Shown one piece after another: positions 8,354 through 17,481 of a DNA stretch of 64,000 bases; position 1 is the first letter of the stretch, and each line of letters starts with the position of its first letter. Made by a program: the position numbers and the translations under genes. The stretch is taken from assembly GCF_027941915.1 (NCBI RefSeq), contig NZ_CP116009.1, positions 496,001-560,000 on the forward strand, given 5' to 3'. The notes below the pieces were generated by a model that saw only the letters and a list, made by a program, of their open reading frames with translations, had not been told where the DNA came from and did no database searches. Origin of the DNA: Ramlibacter tataouinensis. Lineage in GTDB: Bacteria; Pseudomonadota; Gammaproteobacteria; Burkholderiales; Burkholderiaceae_C.

Positions 8354-10069
8354 CTACGGTTCGTCCCGCAGGTCCTGGAAGTCCTCTTCCCGGAACTCCT
8401 GCGCTCCGCGTTCACCGGCGGCGTGGCGGCTGGCTTCCTGGGCGCGCAGCTGGACGCGCCGGATCTTGCCGGAGATCGTCTTGGGCAGTTCCGTGACGAA
8501 CTCGACCCGTCGCACCCGCTTGTAGGGCGCCAGTTGGCGCCGTGCGAATGCCAGGATCTCCCGGGCGGTCGCGGCATCGCCGACGCGGCCCGGCGCCAGC
8601 ATGACGTAGGCCTTGGGCACGGCCAGCCGCACCGGATCGGGGGCGGGTACGACCGCGACCTCCGCCACCGCGTCGTGCTCGATCAGCGCGCTCTCCAGTT
8701 CGAAGGGGCTGATCCGGTAGTCGGACGCCTTGAAGACGTCGTCGGCGCGCCCGACGAAGGTGAAATACCCGTCGGCATCGCGGGCGGCGGTGTCGCCGGT
8801 GTGGTAGTAGCCGCCGCGCATCGCCTCGGCATTCTTCTCGGCGCTGTCCTGGTAGCCGGCCATCAGCCCGACCGGCTGCTCGCGCAGGTCGATGCAGACC
8901 TCGCCCTCGTCGGCCTCATGCCCGTCCAAATCGAGCAGGACGATGCGATAGCCGGGCAGCGGCTTGCCCATGGAGCCGGGCTTGACCGGCAAGCCAGGAG
9001 AGTTGCCGACCTGTGCCGTCGTCTCCGTCTGGCCGTAGCCGTCGCGCAGGCGCAACCCCCAGGCCTGCTGCACCTGTTCGATGATTTCGGGATTCAGCGG
9101 CTCGCCGGCACCGACGACCGAACGCAGCTGCAGACGGTCCTTCCAGGCCGCGAGATCCTCCTGGATCAGCATCCGCCACACGGTGGGCGGGGCGCACAGG
9201 CTCGTCACGCCGCAGCGGGCCAGCGTGGCCAGCAGGGCCGGCGCCGAGAAGCGCGGCGTGTTGTGGATGAACACGCAGGCGCCGGCATTCCAGGGCGCGA
9301 ACAGGCAGCTCCAGGCGTGCTTGGCCCAGCCGGGCGACGAGATGTTCAAGTGGACGTCGCCGGGGCGCAGGCCCAGCCAGTACATGGTGCTCAGGTGCCC
9401 CACCGGGTAGCTCTGGTGCGTATGCAGCACGAGCTTGGGCTTGGAGGTCGTGCCGGAGGTGAAGTACAGCAGCAACGGATCGGTGGCGCGGGTCGGACCG
9501 TCCGGCTGGAATCCTCGGCCAGCCTGGTCGGCGGCCGCATAGTCGACCCACCCGGATTGCGGAGCGCCGACGCTGATGCGGGTGAATCCGCCCCGCAGCT
9601 GCGCGAACTTCTCCACCTGGGCGGAACCCGCCACGACATGGCGGACCTGCCCGCGATCGAGCCGGTCCTGCAGGTCGTCCGCGGTGAGCAGCGCCGTCGC
9701 CGGAATCACCACCGCGCCCAGCTTCATGGCCGCGAGCATGATCTCCCACAGGGCCGGCTCGTTGCCCAGCATGAGCAGCACGCGGTCGCCGCGCTGCACG
9801 CCCTGCGTCCGCAGGAAGTTCGCCACCTGCGAGGAGCGCGCGGCAAGCTCGGCGAAGGTGGCGCGGTACTCGCTGCCATCCGCCTCGACGATCCACAGGG
9901 CCGGCGCGTCGTTGCCGTGGGCGAGCGCATCGAAGTGGTCCAGGGCCCAGTTGAAGTGGACCAGCTTCGGCCAGCGGAAGCCGGCCACGGCGCCCTCGGG
10001 GTCGTCGCGCAGGCGCAGCAGCAGCTCGCGTGCCGCCAGGAAGGCCTGTCGATCGTCGCTCATGTCCAT
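8354..10069 (-). CDS. AMP-dependent acyl-CoA synthetase/ligase
   Basis: A 571-aa ANL-superfamily enzyme that activates a carboxylic acid as an acyl-AMP and transfers it to CoA. Seen are the P-loop LLYFTSGTTSKPK (about residue 200), GYGQTETT, the YYHTGDTA motif, FVGRADDVFKASDYRISPFE and the C-terminal catalytic Lys in LPKTISGKIRR. The overall look is of medium-chain or aromatic acid ligases. GAGGGG before the ATG supports the start; 7 nt separate it from the RraA-like gene. It may activate an acid produced in or fed to this pathway; the substrate is unknown. Confidence 0.85.
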   Translation of the reverse strand: MDMSDDRQAFLAARELLLRLRDDPEGAVAGFRWPKLVHFNWALDHFDALAHGNDAPALWIVEADGSEYRATFAELAARSSQVANFLRTQGVQRGDRVLLMLGNEPALWEIMLAAMKLGAVVIPATALLTADDLQDRLDRGQVRHVVAGSAQVEKFAQLRGGFTRISVGAPQSGWVDYAAADQAGRGFQPDGPTRATDPLLLYFTSGTTSKPKLVLHTHQSYPVGHLSTMYWLGLRPGDVHLNISSPGWAKHAWSCLFAPWNAGACVFIHNTPRFSAPALLATLARCGVTSLCAPPTVWRMLIQEDLAAWKDRLQLRSVVGAGEPLNPEIIEQVQQAWGLRLRDGYGQTETTAQVGNSPGLPVKPGSMGKPLPGYRIVLLDLDGHEADEGEVCIDLREQPVGLMAGYQDSAEKNAEAMRGGYYHTGDTAARDADGYFTFVGRADDVFKASDYRISPFELESALIEHDAVAEVAVVPAPDPVRLAVPKAYVMLAPGRVGDAATAREILAFARRQLAPYKRVRRVEFVTELPKTISGKIRRVQLRAQEASRHAAGERGAQEFREEDFQDLRDEP

Positions 10070-10076
10070 CAGCCCC

Positions 10077-10760
10077 TCAGACGTGGCCGTACTTCTTCAG
10101 CGCGTCGGCCAGGGTCAGCCCCTTCTTCAGGTCGATCCGGATGTCGCGCTCGATCGCGGTCAGCCGCTCGGCCTCGACCAGCACCTGCTCGACCAGGTCC
10201 GAGGGGATCGCGATCACGCCATCCTCGTCGCCCAGGATGAAGTCGCCGGGGTTGACCTGCACCAGGCTGGTGGTCGCGCCGCGCAGGAACACCGGCACCT
10301 GGGAGGCCGTGACCTTCCAGCGGCCGATCGACTGCACCGGCGTGCGGTAGCGCGCGTACACCGAGAAATCCTGCTCGCCGATCCAGCGGATATCGCGGAT
10401 GCCGCCGTCGACCAGCGCACCCGTGCAGCCGCGCTCCTTCATGCCGATGGCGATCAGCTCGCCGAAGTAGCAGATGCCCTCGCCGTCGCCGCTCCAGACC
10501 GACACCTCGTCCGGCCCCAGGCCCTGGCAGGCCTTCATCTTGTCGGCGTCACCGCCCATCGGGTAAGGCGTCATCTGGCCGCGGATGGTGTACGCCCAGC
10601 CCGCCAGCTTGCCGGCGTTGGCCGGGTAAGGGGCGAACTCGGGCGCCAGGCCCTGGTTCAGGTGGCCCAGGTTGTCCAGGACGTCGCCGACATTGGCGGT
10701 GTCCACGGCCAGGAAACGCTGCCGGATCTCGGCCCGCTGCGCGCTCGAACGTTCTTTCAT
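10077..10760 (-). CDS. RraA-like protein / 4-hydroxy-4-methyl-2-oxoglutarate aldolase family
   Basis: A 227-aa protein of the RraA/HMG-aldolase fold. The family's metal and substrate motifs are present: GELIAIGMKERGCTGALVDG followed by GIRDI, and NPGDFILGDEDGV. Enzyme members cleave pyruvate from hydroxy-acids after extradiol cleavage; others are decarboxylases or RNase E inhibitors. It differs from the pmdF product at 27119-27802 in the same window, so it probably acts on another compound in this cluster. Confidence 0.8.
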   Translation of the reverse strand: MKERSSAQRAEIRQRFLAVDTANVGDVLDNLGHLNQGLAPEFAPYPANAGKLAGWAYTIRGQMTPYPMGGDADKMKACQGLGPDEVSVWSGDGEGICYFGELIAIGMKERGCTGALVDGGIRDIRWIGEQDFSVYARYRTPVQSIGRWKVTASQVPVFLRGATTSLVQVNPGDFILGDEDGVIAIPSDLVEQVLVEAERLTAIERDIRIDLKKGLTLADALKKYGHV

Positions 10761-10796
10761 GGTCTGCCTGCTTTCTGAGGATGGTGTTGGGTCTGC

Positions 10797-11612
10797 TCAG
10801 GTACCGACGCGCAGCGGCGCCGACATCTTGCGCAGCAGCGCGATCACGCTCTTGGCCGTGATCCGGCCGGTCTTGGGGTTGTCCGATGGGATGTTCTGGA
10901 TCGTCATCGAAAAGGAGGCTGAATCCGATTCCACGTCGATCGTGTGGGTGTTGCGCTCGACGCCCGGGTCGGCCCACACCTGCAGGGTGGTGCGGTCCGG
11001 GTCGATGCCGGCCAGCCCCAGCGCGACGGCGACGTTCAGGTTGGCCGGGAAGCCCTTGGCCGCGTTGCGGGCGTTGCCGTCGTAGAGCTTGACCGGCTCC
11101 TTCAGGCCGGCCAGGTCGATGCCGCGTTCGGCCAGGAACGGCGCCCCCAGCAGCCCCTTGGGCGGCTTGCGCGTGACCATCTTCACCGAATAGATCGTGC
11201 CTTCGGCCGCCGCCGTCACGGCGTCCAGGCCGATCAGGGCGCCCGTGGGCACCATCACCTGGGCGCCCGTCTCGCGGCACTGCTCGACCAGCTCGGGGTA
11301 GTCCAGCAAGGCACCGACCGACAGCACGACCGCCCGCTTGCCGGCAGCCACGACCGGCTTCAGGATGGTCGGCAGCAGCTCGGCCGGCGCGCACTCGATC
11401 ACGATGTCGCAGTGCTCGGCCAGCTCGGCCAGGCCGACCAGCCGGACTTCCGAATGCAACTGCGAGAGGAAGGCGGCGGCCTTCTCCCGGTCGCGTGTGC
11501 TGACGGCGACCAGCCGGGTACCGGGCACGCCCTTGTCGAGCGCCCGCGCCAGCTCCTGGCCGATGGCCCCCAGCCCGGCGATCCCGATGCGCTGCACTGC
11601 TTGTCTGTTCAT
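10797..11612 (-). CDS. Aspartate dehydrogenase-like (NadX/DUF108) oxidoreductase
   Basis: A 271-aa protein with an N-terminal Rossmann motif IGIAGLGAIGQELARAL, the conserved VPTGALIGLDA, NLNVAVALGLAGI and ERNTHTIDVESDS containing the catalytic histidine of L-aspartate dehydrogenases. In degradation clusters such proteins may act on other 2-amino or 2-keto acids. It is a middle gene of the leftward cluster with 36 nt to the RraA-like gene. Confidence 0.78.
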   Translation of the reverse strand: MNRQAVQRIGIAGLGAIGQELARALDKGVPGTRLVAVSTRDREKAAAFLSQLHSEVRLVGLAELAEHCDIVIECAPAELLPTILKPVVAAGKRAVVLSVGALLDYPELVEQCRETGAQVMVPTGALIGLDAVTAAAEGTIYSVKMVTRKPPKGLLGAPFLAERGIDLAGLKEPVKLYDGNARNAAKGFPANLNVAVALGLAGIDPDRTTLQVWADPGVERNTHTIDVESDSASFSMTIQNIPSDNPKTGRITAKSVIALLRKMSAPLRVGT

Positions 11613-11700
11613 CTCTGTTTTCCCTTGTACATCTGTGGAATGGTTCTCTCCCCGCGAGCCGGCCGGCTTGCGCGGCGTCGTGCGCCGGCCAGGGCCGCCA

Positions 11701-12504
11701 TCAAACGGCCTCCGGCGCGGCCTGGCCCACCGGTGTCAGGGCGTACTCCCTGCGCCCGCCGTCCACCGGCAGGACCGCGCCGTTGATGAATCCGGCCTGC
11801 CTGGAAGCCAGGAAGCAGACCAGCGCCGCGCAGTCCTCGGGCGTTCCCAGCCGGCCCATCGGGTTCTGGCTGCGGATCTGGGCCAGGAAGGCTTGCGGAT
11901 AGGTGCTGAAGAAATCCGTCTCGATGAAGCCGGGGGCGATCGCATTGACCGTGATGCCGTTTCGCCCGGTTTCCTTGGCCAGGCTGCGCGTCAGGCCCAG
12001 CACCCCGGCCTTGGCCGTCGTGTAGTTGACGATGCCTTCGCGGCCACCGCCCAACGCATGCATCGAGGACGTGTTGATGATGCGGCCGTATCCCCGGGCA
12101 CGCATCGCCGGCACGGCGAAGTGGCAGAACAGGAACGTGCCGCGCAGGTGCGTCTCGCAGATGCGGTCCCAGGCGGCGATGGACATCTCTCCCACCCGCT
12201 GGTTCATGAACTCCGCGCCGGCGCCGGCGTTGTTCACCAGCACGTCGAGGCGGCCGTAGCGCTGCAGGGCCTGCTGCACCACGCCATTGGCCACCTCCTC
12301 GCTGGCGACGTCGCCGGGCGCCGCCAGGGCCTCGCCGCCGGCGGCGCGGATGCGCTCCACCGTCTCTTGTGCCGACTCTGCGGTGCGGCTGTTGACCAGC
12401 ACGGCCGCCCCTTCGGCGGCCAGCGCGAGCGCCTCCGCCCGGCCGATGCCGCGCCCGGCCCCGGTGACGATCGCCACCCGTCCCTTCAGGTCGTAATCAG
12501 GCAT
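11701..12504 (-). CDS. Short-chain dehydrogenase/reductase (classical SDR)
   Basis: A 267-aa SDR with the cofactor motif TGAGRGIG (about residues 15-22), NNAGAG, catalytic Ser in INTSSMH and the YTTAK active-site Tyr/Lys, followed by the PGFIETDF segment. An intact NAD(P)-dependent alcohol/ketone oxidoreductase. It lies between the VOC dioxygenase-like gene (33 nt) and the aspartate-dehydrogenase-like gene (88 nt). Substrate unknown. Confidence 0.88.
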   Translation of the reverse strand: MPDYDLKGRVAIVTGAGRGIGRAEALALAAEGAAVLVNSRTAESAQETVERIRAAGGEALAAPGDVASEEVANGVVQQALQRYGRLDVLVNNAGAGAEFMNQRVGEMSIAAWDRICETHLRGTFLFCHFAVPAMRARGYGRIINTSSMHALGGGREGIVNYTTAKAGVLGLTRSLAKETGRNGITVNAIAPGFIETDFFSTYPQAFLAQIRSQNPMGRLGTPEDCAALVCFLASRQAGFINGAVLPVDGGRREYALTPVGQAAPEAV

Positions 12505-12537
12505 GTGCCCTCCCCGAGTTCGCGTCCACGCAGCGGC

Positions 12538-13515
12538 TCACAGCAGGTAGAGCGCATCCTGCAGCGCGACGCCGGCCAGCCGCTGCGCGCTCCAGTCGCG
12601 GTCCACGTAGAACTGCAGCCGGATGCCGTCGGGATCCAGGATCGTGATCGCCCGACGCACCGGGTGGTCGATCTGGTGCTCCACTTCGACCCCGTCGCGC
12701 GGCAGCAGCGCCAGCGCCCGGTCCAGATCCGCTTCGCTGCCCACTTCGATGCCGACATGGTGGAAGCCCGGGGCCCGCCCCGGGCCCGCGCGGTACAGGG
12801 TGAGGGCCGAATCGCTCGCGGTTCCGCCCAGCAGCACCCAGTCGCCGCCCGCCGAGCCGGCGACCTGCTGCAGGCCCAGGTAGCAGGTGTAGTAGGCCAG
12901 CATCTCCTCGTACTTCTGCGCCACCAGGCTGACGTGCGTGACGCGGCGCCCGCGAAACACCGAAGAAGTGACCGTGCGCAGTTGCGGGTTCTTCGGGTAC
13001 CGGGGGTCCGCGACGGGCACCGTGGTCTCGCCGGGGATCCACTCGGGCTTCTGGCCGGAGATGACGCCATTGCGTGCGGCGCGCCAGTCCTCGAACACGT
13101 CGGCGTAGACCTCCACCATGTTGCCGTCGGGGTCGTACTTGTAGAGCGAGTGGGCGACGTCGTGGTTCTGGCAGAAGGCGAACTCGATGCCCTGCGCCAG
13201 CGAAGCCCGGTAGCCATCGACCAGGTCGACCTCGGTCTCCAGCTCGAACGCGATGTGGAACACGCCCGGCGCCTGGCCCGGCGGGGCGTAGCGGCTGCCC
13301 AGGTCGGTCAGGCCGAAGTCGTGGTACGTGTTGCCGTTGCTGATGAAGCTGGCCGGCACGTCGGGCTGCCGGTACACCTCCTCGAAGCCGGCCACCTGGT
13401 TGTAGAACTCGAATGCACGCTCGTAGTTGCCGACGAACAGGTTGGCGTGGCCCAGGCGGCGCGGGCGGAAGCACGGGCGCAGCGGGTTCGTTGCCGATGA
13501 CGGGATCGCGTTCAT
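12538..13515 (-). CDS. Two-domain VOC protein, catechol 2,3-dioxygenase-like
   Basis: A 325-aa protein of two VOC modules, the layout and length of type I extradiol dioxygenases. Module 1 (about 15-150) has a full ligand-like set: H in LGHANLFV, H in VFHIAFEL and E in NMVEVYAD. Module 2 (about 185-315) has H in VTHVSLVA and H in FHHVGIEV but Q where the glutamate ligand is expected (IRLQFYVD). In well-studied catechol 2,3-dioxygenases the iron sits in the second module, so either the active module is the first or the enzyme is not a classic dioxygenase. Its neighbours in a Rieske-oxygenase cluster suggest ring cleavage. Confidence 0.75.
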   Translation of the reverse strand: MNAIPSSATNPLRPCFRPRRLGHANLFVGNYERAFEFYNQVAGFEEVYRQPDVPASFISNGNTYHDFGLTDLGSRYAPPGQAPGVFHIAFELETEVDLVDGYRASLAQGIEFAFCQNHDVAHSLYKYDPDGNMVEVYADVFEDWRAARNGVISGQKPEWIPGETTVPVADPRYPKNPQLRTVTSSVFRGRRVTHVSLVAQKYEEMLAYYTCYLGLQQVAGSAGGDWVLLGGTASDSALTLYRAGPGRAPGFHHVGIEVGSEADLDRALALLPRDGVEVEHQIDHPVRRAITILDPDGIRLQFYVDRDWSAQRLAGVALQDALYLL

Positions 13516-13554
13516 GGGAGAACTTTCTCTATCGATGCGGTGGATGGACGGGCT

Positions 13555-14448
13555 TCACTCGCCGCGCCGCGCGCGCGCCACGAGGACCTGGTTGCAGAGG
13601 TTGCGGGTCGCGTCCAGCGCCATGCGTGCGACCACCGCGTCGTCGAACGACTGGTGCAGCGACTCGGATGGCACTTCGACGGACAGCGGCAACTCCGGCG
13701 GCAGCATGGCCAGCAGCTCGTGCAGGGGCAGCGTTCCCCAGCCCGGGATGGTCCGCTCGCGCCGGGCCTCCCAGCGCAGGCCGCCCAGCCTCTCGTGCAG
13801 CGGCTCCTTGGGACCGTCGCAGATCTGCAGGTAGGGGATCAGCCGGCGGTCGACCTGCATGACGTCGGCCGCCGTGCCACCCGAGCGGGCCAGGTGCAGC
13901 GAATCGAGCAGGATCACCGCGTGCGGGCTCCGCGACAGCGCGATGATCCGGCCGGCCTGGACGAGGTCGCGGATGCCGGAATACGCCATGAACTCCAGCG
14001 CCACGCGCAGGCCGAAGCGGGCGCAGAGCTCGCCCAGTTCGGCCAGGTGATCGGCATTGCGCTGCTCGTCGGTGTCCTCGCTGGTGGCGATGGCGAACGT
14101 GGCGCCCAGCCGGCTCCCCGCTTCGAGCATGGGCAGGAATTCGCCCAGCCGCACCGTCGGCGTCAGGCGGATGCCCTGGATGTCGTGCACATGGATGCCG
14201 AAGTCGCGGATGCGCGCCTGCGTCTCGCGCAGCATCACGCTGCCGGCGCCCAGCATGGGGTACGACAGCGCACCCGGATCCGACAGGCCGGGCGGCGTGA
14301 GGTGCAGCGACACGCCATCGAAGCCGGCTTCCGCCGCCACGGTGACGAAGCGCGGCGGCGCCAGGTGCAGCAAGGTCAGGTGGGCCAGGTAGATGGGGCG
14401 CGCCGGCGCCGCAACCGTGGTTTCAACACTTTCGAGTACTGCCGCCAT
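13555..14448 (-). CDS. Sugar-phosphate isomerase/epimerase-like TIM-barrel protein
   Basis: A 297-aa protein of the xylose-isomerase-like TIM-barrel (AP endonuclease 2) superfamily. Markers are EAGFDGVSLHL near the N-terminus, RVALEFMAYSGIRD in the middle, AVILLDSLHLARSGG, and a C-terminal LSVEVPSE. These positions normally hold the metal-binding Glu, Asp, His and Glu. Members in degradation clusters include dehydratases and isomerases such as dehydroshikimate dehydratase. The reaction is undetermined. It is 39 nt upstream of the VOC dioxygenase-like gene. Confidence 0.7.
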   Translation of the reverse strand: MAAVLESVETTVAAPARPIYLAHLTLLHLAPPRFVTVAAEAGFDGVSLHLTPPGLSDPGALSYPMLGAGSVMLRETQARIRDFGIHVHDIQGIRLTPTVRLGEFLPMLEAGSRLGATFAIATSEDTDEQRNADHLAELGELCARFGLRVALEFMAYSGIRDLVQAGRIIALSRSPHAVILLDSLHLARSGGTAADVMQVDRRLIPYLQICDGPKEPLHERLGGLRWEARRERTIPGWGTLPLHELLAMLPPELPLSVEVPSESLHQSFDDAVVARMALDATRNLCNQVLVARARRGE

Positions 14449-14512
14449 CCGCCTGCCTGCCGCCTTCGTTGCTATGCCCGACTCCCTTGCCCTGCCCCGC
14501 CGCGCCGCGCCG

Positions 14513-15634
14513 CTACTTGCCGCCGGCCTCGGCGATCACGGCCATCGCGGCCTTCTCGGCGGCAAGGATCCGCTCCATGTCCTCATCGCTGCGCACCTCC
14601 AGCACCTTGTGCTGCGGGTTGCGGCTCTTGACGGCGACCGTGGTGGGCGATTGCGGGTTCGAGTAAAGCGAGAGGAACTCCGCCTGCTCCTGCAGCGCGC
14701 GGCCTTCGGTGACCAGCCATGCCAGGAACAGCTTGCCGAGCGTGGGCTGCGGCGCGCCCTTGAGCATGAAGTCCAGCAGCGGCTGGATCGGCAACTGGTC
14801 GAGCACCACCCAGTCGATCGGCGCGCCCTTGGCCTTCAGCGACTCGGCCAGCGCGGTGTAGCCGCACAGCGCCACCGGGATTTCGCCCGAAGCCACCGCG
14901 CCGACCACCGCCGGCGGTCCCGCCTTGAAGCGCGGCTGGTTGGCGACCAGCTTGCGGGTCAGGTCCACCACGCCATCGACGCCGTGCTCCAGGGCCAGGT
15001 ACTCCACCGGGCTGGGGTTCACGTTCGACATGCCAAAGCGGCCCCTCCACTTCGGGTCGGTGAACTGCTCGATGCGGGCGGGCAGCTCCTCCTTCTTGAC
15101 GCGGCGGGTGTTGTAGACCAGCACGTAGTGCACGTCCCACTGGCGCAGCAGCCGGTTGTGGTAGCGGGGCAGCACGGTGTCGATGGCGGCCGTCTTGATG
15201 TCCGGGAACATCCCGCCGAACTCGCCGACCCAGTCGACGCGGGCATCCAGCCCGTTCTTGACGATGACGGATTCGTACAGCGTGTACGGATAGCCGCCGA
15301 TGGCGCTCGGCAGGCGGACGTTGTTCTTTGCCTGTTCCACCACGCGCGGGCCGGAGACCGGCGAGGTGAGCGGCAGCCACTCCCAGTCGACCTGGAGGTC
15401 GAACCGCTTCTGGAAGGCCTCCATCAGCACCTTCTGTTCCTTCTCGCCCTTGGGCGAGCTCACCATGATCACGAACTTGCCCTGCCTGGCCTCCTCGCGC
15501 GCCTTCGCGACGATCTGCGGGTTGTCGGCGGCGAAGGCGGGCATGCCCGCGAACATCAGCCCGCCTCCCGCGGCTGCAGCACCGGCAGCAAGGAATGCGC
15601 GACGGCTTGCGCCCTTGACCTGATCGGAATCCAT
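14513..15634 (-). CDS. ABC transporter substrate-binding protein (ferric/polyamine-type family) with Tat signal
   Basis: A 373-aa periplasmic binding protein. The N-terminus has a twin-arginine motif (SRRAFLA) and an Ala-rich hydrophobic stretch with likely cleavage after AFA. The mature part resembles family 1 ferric/putrescine-type binding proteins (FTDPKWRGRFGMSNVNPS). The ATG at 15634 has AAAGGG at correct spacing; an in-frame ATG 15 nt upstream is also possible. It is first in the second half of the cluster and belongs with the permease and ATPase genes at 15790-18600. The presence in a catabolic cluster suggests it imports the aromatic substrate rather than iron. Confidence 0.82.
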   Translation of the reverse strand: MDSDQVKGASRRAFLAAGAAAAGGGLMFAGMPAFAADNPQIVAKAREEARQGKFVIMVSSPKGEKEQKVLMEAFQKRFDLQVDWEWLPLTSPVSGPRVVEQAKNNVRLPSAIGGYPYTLYESVIVKNGLDARVDWVGEFGGMFPDIKTAAIDTVLPRYHNRLLRQWDVHYVLVYNTRRVKKEELPARIEQFTDPKWRGRFGMSNVNPSPVEYLALEHGVDGVVDLTRKLVANQPRFKAGPPAVVGAVASGEIPVALCGYTALAESLKAKGAPIDWVVLDQLPIQPLLDFMLKGAPQPTLGKLFLAWLVTEGRALQEQAEFLSLYSNPQSPTTVAVKSRNPQHKVLEVRSDEDMERILAAEKAAMAVIAEAGGK

Positions 15635-15740
15635 CGAATGCCCTTTCATTGACTGGATGAAGCTGTTGCGGACCTGGCTGAAACTGCGTTTCCCTTCGGG
15701 GATCGCGTTCGGATGATGCGAGGTGCGAAGCGTTTGGACG

Positions 15741-15775
15741 AACGATTTATTCGCCCGATTCGCATGAGCGCAGGT
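15741..15775. promoter_or_regulatory. Candidate LysR-regulator site, copy 2 (upstream of binding-protein gene)
   Basis: This 35-bp stretch aligns without gaps to 22822-22856, with 27 identical positions. Shared are AACGATTTATTCG, CCG at +14, GCATGA at +21 and AGGT at +31. It lies 107-141 nt upstream of the binding-protein start, inside the only sizeable gap in the cluster. An operator for the LysR protein encoded at 22901-23884 is the natural reading. Confidence 0.6.
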
Positions 15776-15789
15776 CATGCGTGCGCGGC

Positions 15790-17475
15790 TCACGCCGAGG
15801 CCCTGTCCGTCAGGCGCGACACGTACACCTGCAGCGGGGTGATGAACAGCGCCAGGAACACGACGAGCATCACCGACAGCGCAGCGGCCCCCGGGACGTT
15901 CGGGTAACCCCAGAGCAGCCACAACGCGGAACCGAGCACCACCGTCTCCGACGTGAGGAAGATCAGCGGAATGCCGATGTCGCGGATCGAGAAGGCGAAC
16001 ACCAGCAGCCAGGCGTTGAAGAACTGCGTCTTGATGATGGGCGCCATGACGCGCGCCATGATGTTCACGCGCGACACGCCGCTGATCTCCGCGGCCCGCT
16101 CGATGTTGCGGTCCACCTGGATCAGGCCGGCCGACAGCGTGCGGATCGCAAACACCATGTTGACGCTCAGCTGCGCCAGGATGATCACGGCGATCGTCCC
16201 GTAAAGCGGCGAGCGCACGTACAGCAGCAGGACGGCCAGCCCCAGCACGATCTGGGGAATCCCGATCGGCAGGAAGGCCAGCGTGTCGATCAGCTTGTGC
16301 ACTGCGCCGGCCGGGCGGAACGTCGTGTACGAGATCACGAAGCTCAGGAGCATGGTCAGCGTGGCGCCGGACAGCACCATCAGCGCCGTGTTCACCAGGC
16401 CGCGGCGGAACATCGACGACTCGAACAGGTCGCTGTAGTTCTTCAGCGAGACGTGCTGCAGCGCCTCCAGCGAGGGCGCGTCGTAGAACGGCAGCAGGCT
16501 GGTCCAGGCGAGGATCGCGCTCGGCGCCAGTGCCAGTGCGAAGAACACCACGCCGGCCGCGTACACGATGTACCGGCGCCGGCCCAGGCGGGTCCGCACC
16601 AGCGCGTAGCTCTTGCCCGAGATCACGGCGAAGCGCTCCGACAGGCGCGTCATCCGGCGGTAGAGGCTCACCAGCGCGATTGCGACGATCACCAGCACCA
16701 CGCCCCAGGCGGCTGCCAGGTTGTATTCCGGCGGCCCCATCTCGGAAGAACTCAGGAGGTAGACCCGCGTGCTGAAGACCTGGATGCCGGCCGTCAGTCC
16801 GATCGACAGCGGGATGTCGAACACCTGGATCATCAGCATCACGGTGTAGATCAGCACCGACAGCAGGCCCGGCAGCAGGATGGGGATGAGCACCCGTGCG
16901 AACACCACCCGCGGCGGCACCCCGGCCAGCACCGCCGGGAACTCCAGCTTGTAGTCCAGGTGGCGGATGACGCCGGCGAGCATCACGTACACCGGCGGCG
17001 TGAGCAGCAGCCCGCTGATGAACACCATGGAGGACATGCTGTAGACATTGAGCGGACCTTCGCCGCCCTGCAGGGCGAACAGCTCGCGCAGCCACAGGTT
17101 CACCAGCCCGTTGCTGGGGTTGACCAGCAGCGTCCAGCCCAGGCCCTGGACCAGCGAGGGCAGCGCGAAGGTGACCAGCATGAGCACGCGCACCGAGACC
17201 TTGTGGCGGAAGTCGGTCCGCTCCGTCACCCACGCCCAGAAGCCGGCGAGCAGCACGCCGATGACGATGGTGCCGGCCACGTAGATGAAGGTGTTGGTGG
17301 CCAGCACGACCACCTCCTTCTGCTGCAGCAGCGCGGCGTAGTGCGCCAGGCTGAAGCCGTCACCGTCGAAACCGTAGGTGCCGCGGGGCCGGAAGCTGGT
17401 GAGCAGCAGCACCAGGACCGGGAACACGGTCAGCGCCAGGACCAGGATCAGCGAGAGGGTCAGGATTGCAGGCAC
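15790..17475 (-). CDS. ABC transporter permease, fused two-domain ferric-type
   Basis: A 561-aa inner-membrane protein with about twelve hydrophobic helices and two binding-protein-dependent permease modules (roughly 60-270 and 335-555), the fused layout of FbpB-type permeases. Each module shows the cytoplasmic EAA-like loop that contacts the ATPase (EFPAVLAGVPPRVVFARVLIP and IERAAEISGVSRVNIMARVM). Its stop is 6 nt from the... start of the next leftward gap; upstream, the ATPase gene ends 6 nt before its start, so the two are co-transcribed. Confidence 0.88.
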   Translation of the reverse strand: MPAILTLSLILVLALTVFPVLVLLLTSFRPRGTYGFDGDGFSLAHYAALLQQKEVVVLATNTFIYVAGTIVIGVLLAGFWAWVTERTDFRHKVSVRVLMLVTFALPSLVQGLGWTLLVNPSNGLVNLWLRELFALQGGEGPLNVYSMSSMVFISGLLLTPPVYVMLAGVIRHLDYKLEFPAVLAGVPPRVVFARVLIPILLPGLLSVLIYTVMLMIQVFDIPLSIGLTAGIQVFSTRVYLLSSSEMGPPEYNLAAAWGVVLVIVAIALVSLYRRMTRLSERFAVISGKSYALVRTRLGRRRYIVYAAGVVFFALALAPSAILAWTSLLPFYDAPSLEALQHVSLKNYSDLFESSMFRRGLVNTALMVLSGATLTMLLSFVISYTTFRPAGAVHKLIDTLAFLPIGIPQIVLGLAVLLLYVRSPLYGTIAVIILAQLSVNMVFAIRTLSAGLIQVDRNIERAAEISGVSRVNIMARVMAPIIKTQFFNAWLLVFAFSIRDIGIPLIFLTSETVVLGSALWLLWGYPNVPGAAALSVMLVVFLALFITPLQVYVSRLTDRASA

Positions 17476-17481
17476 GCCGGT

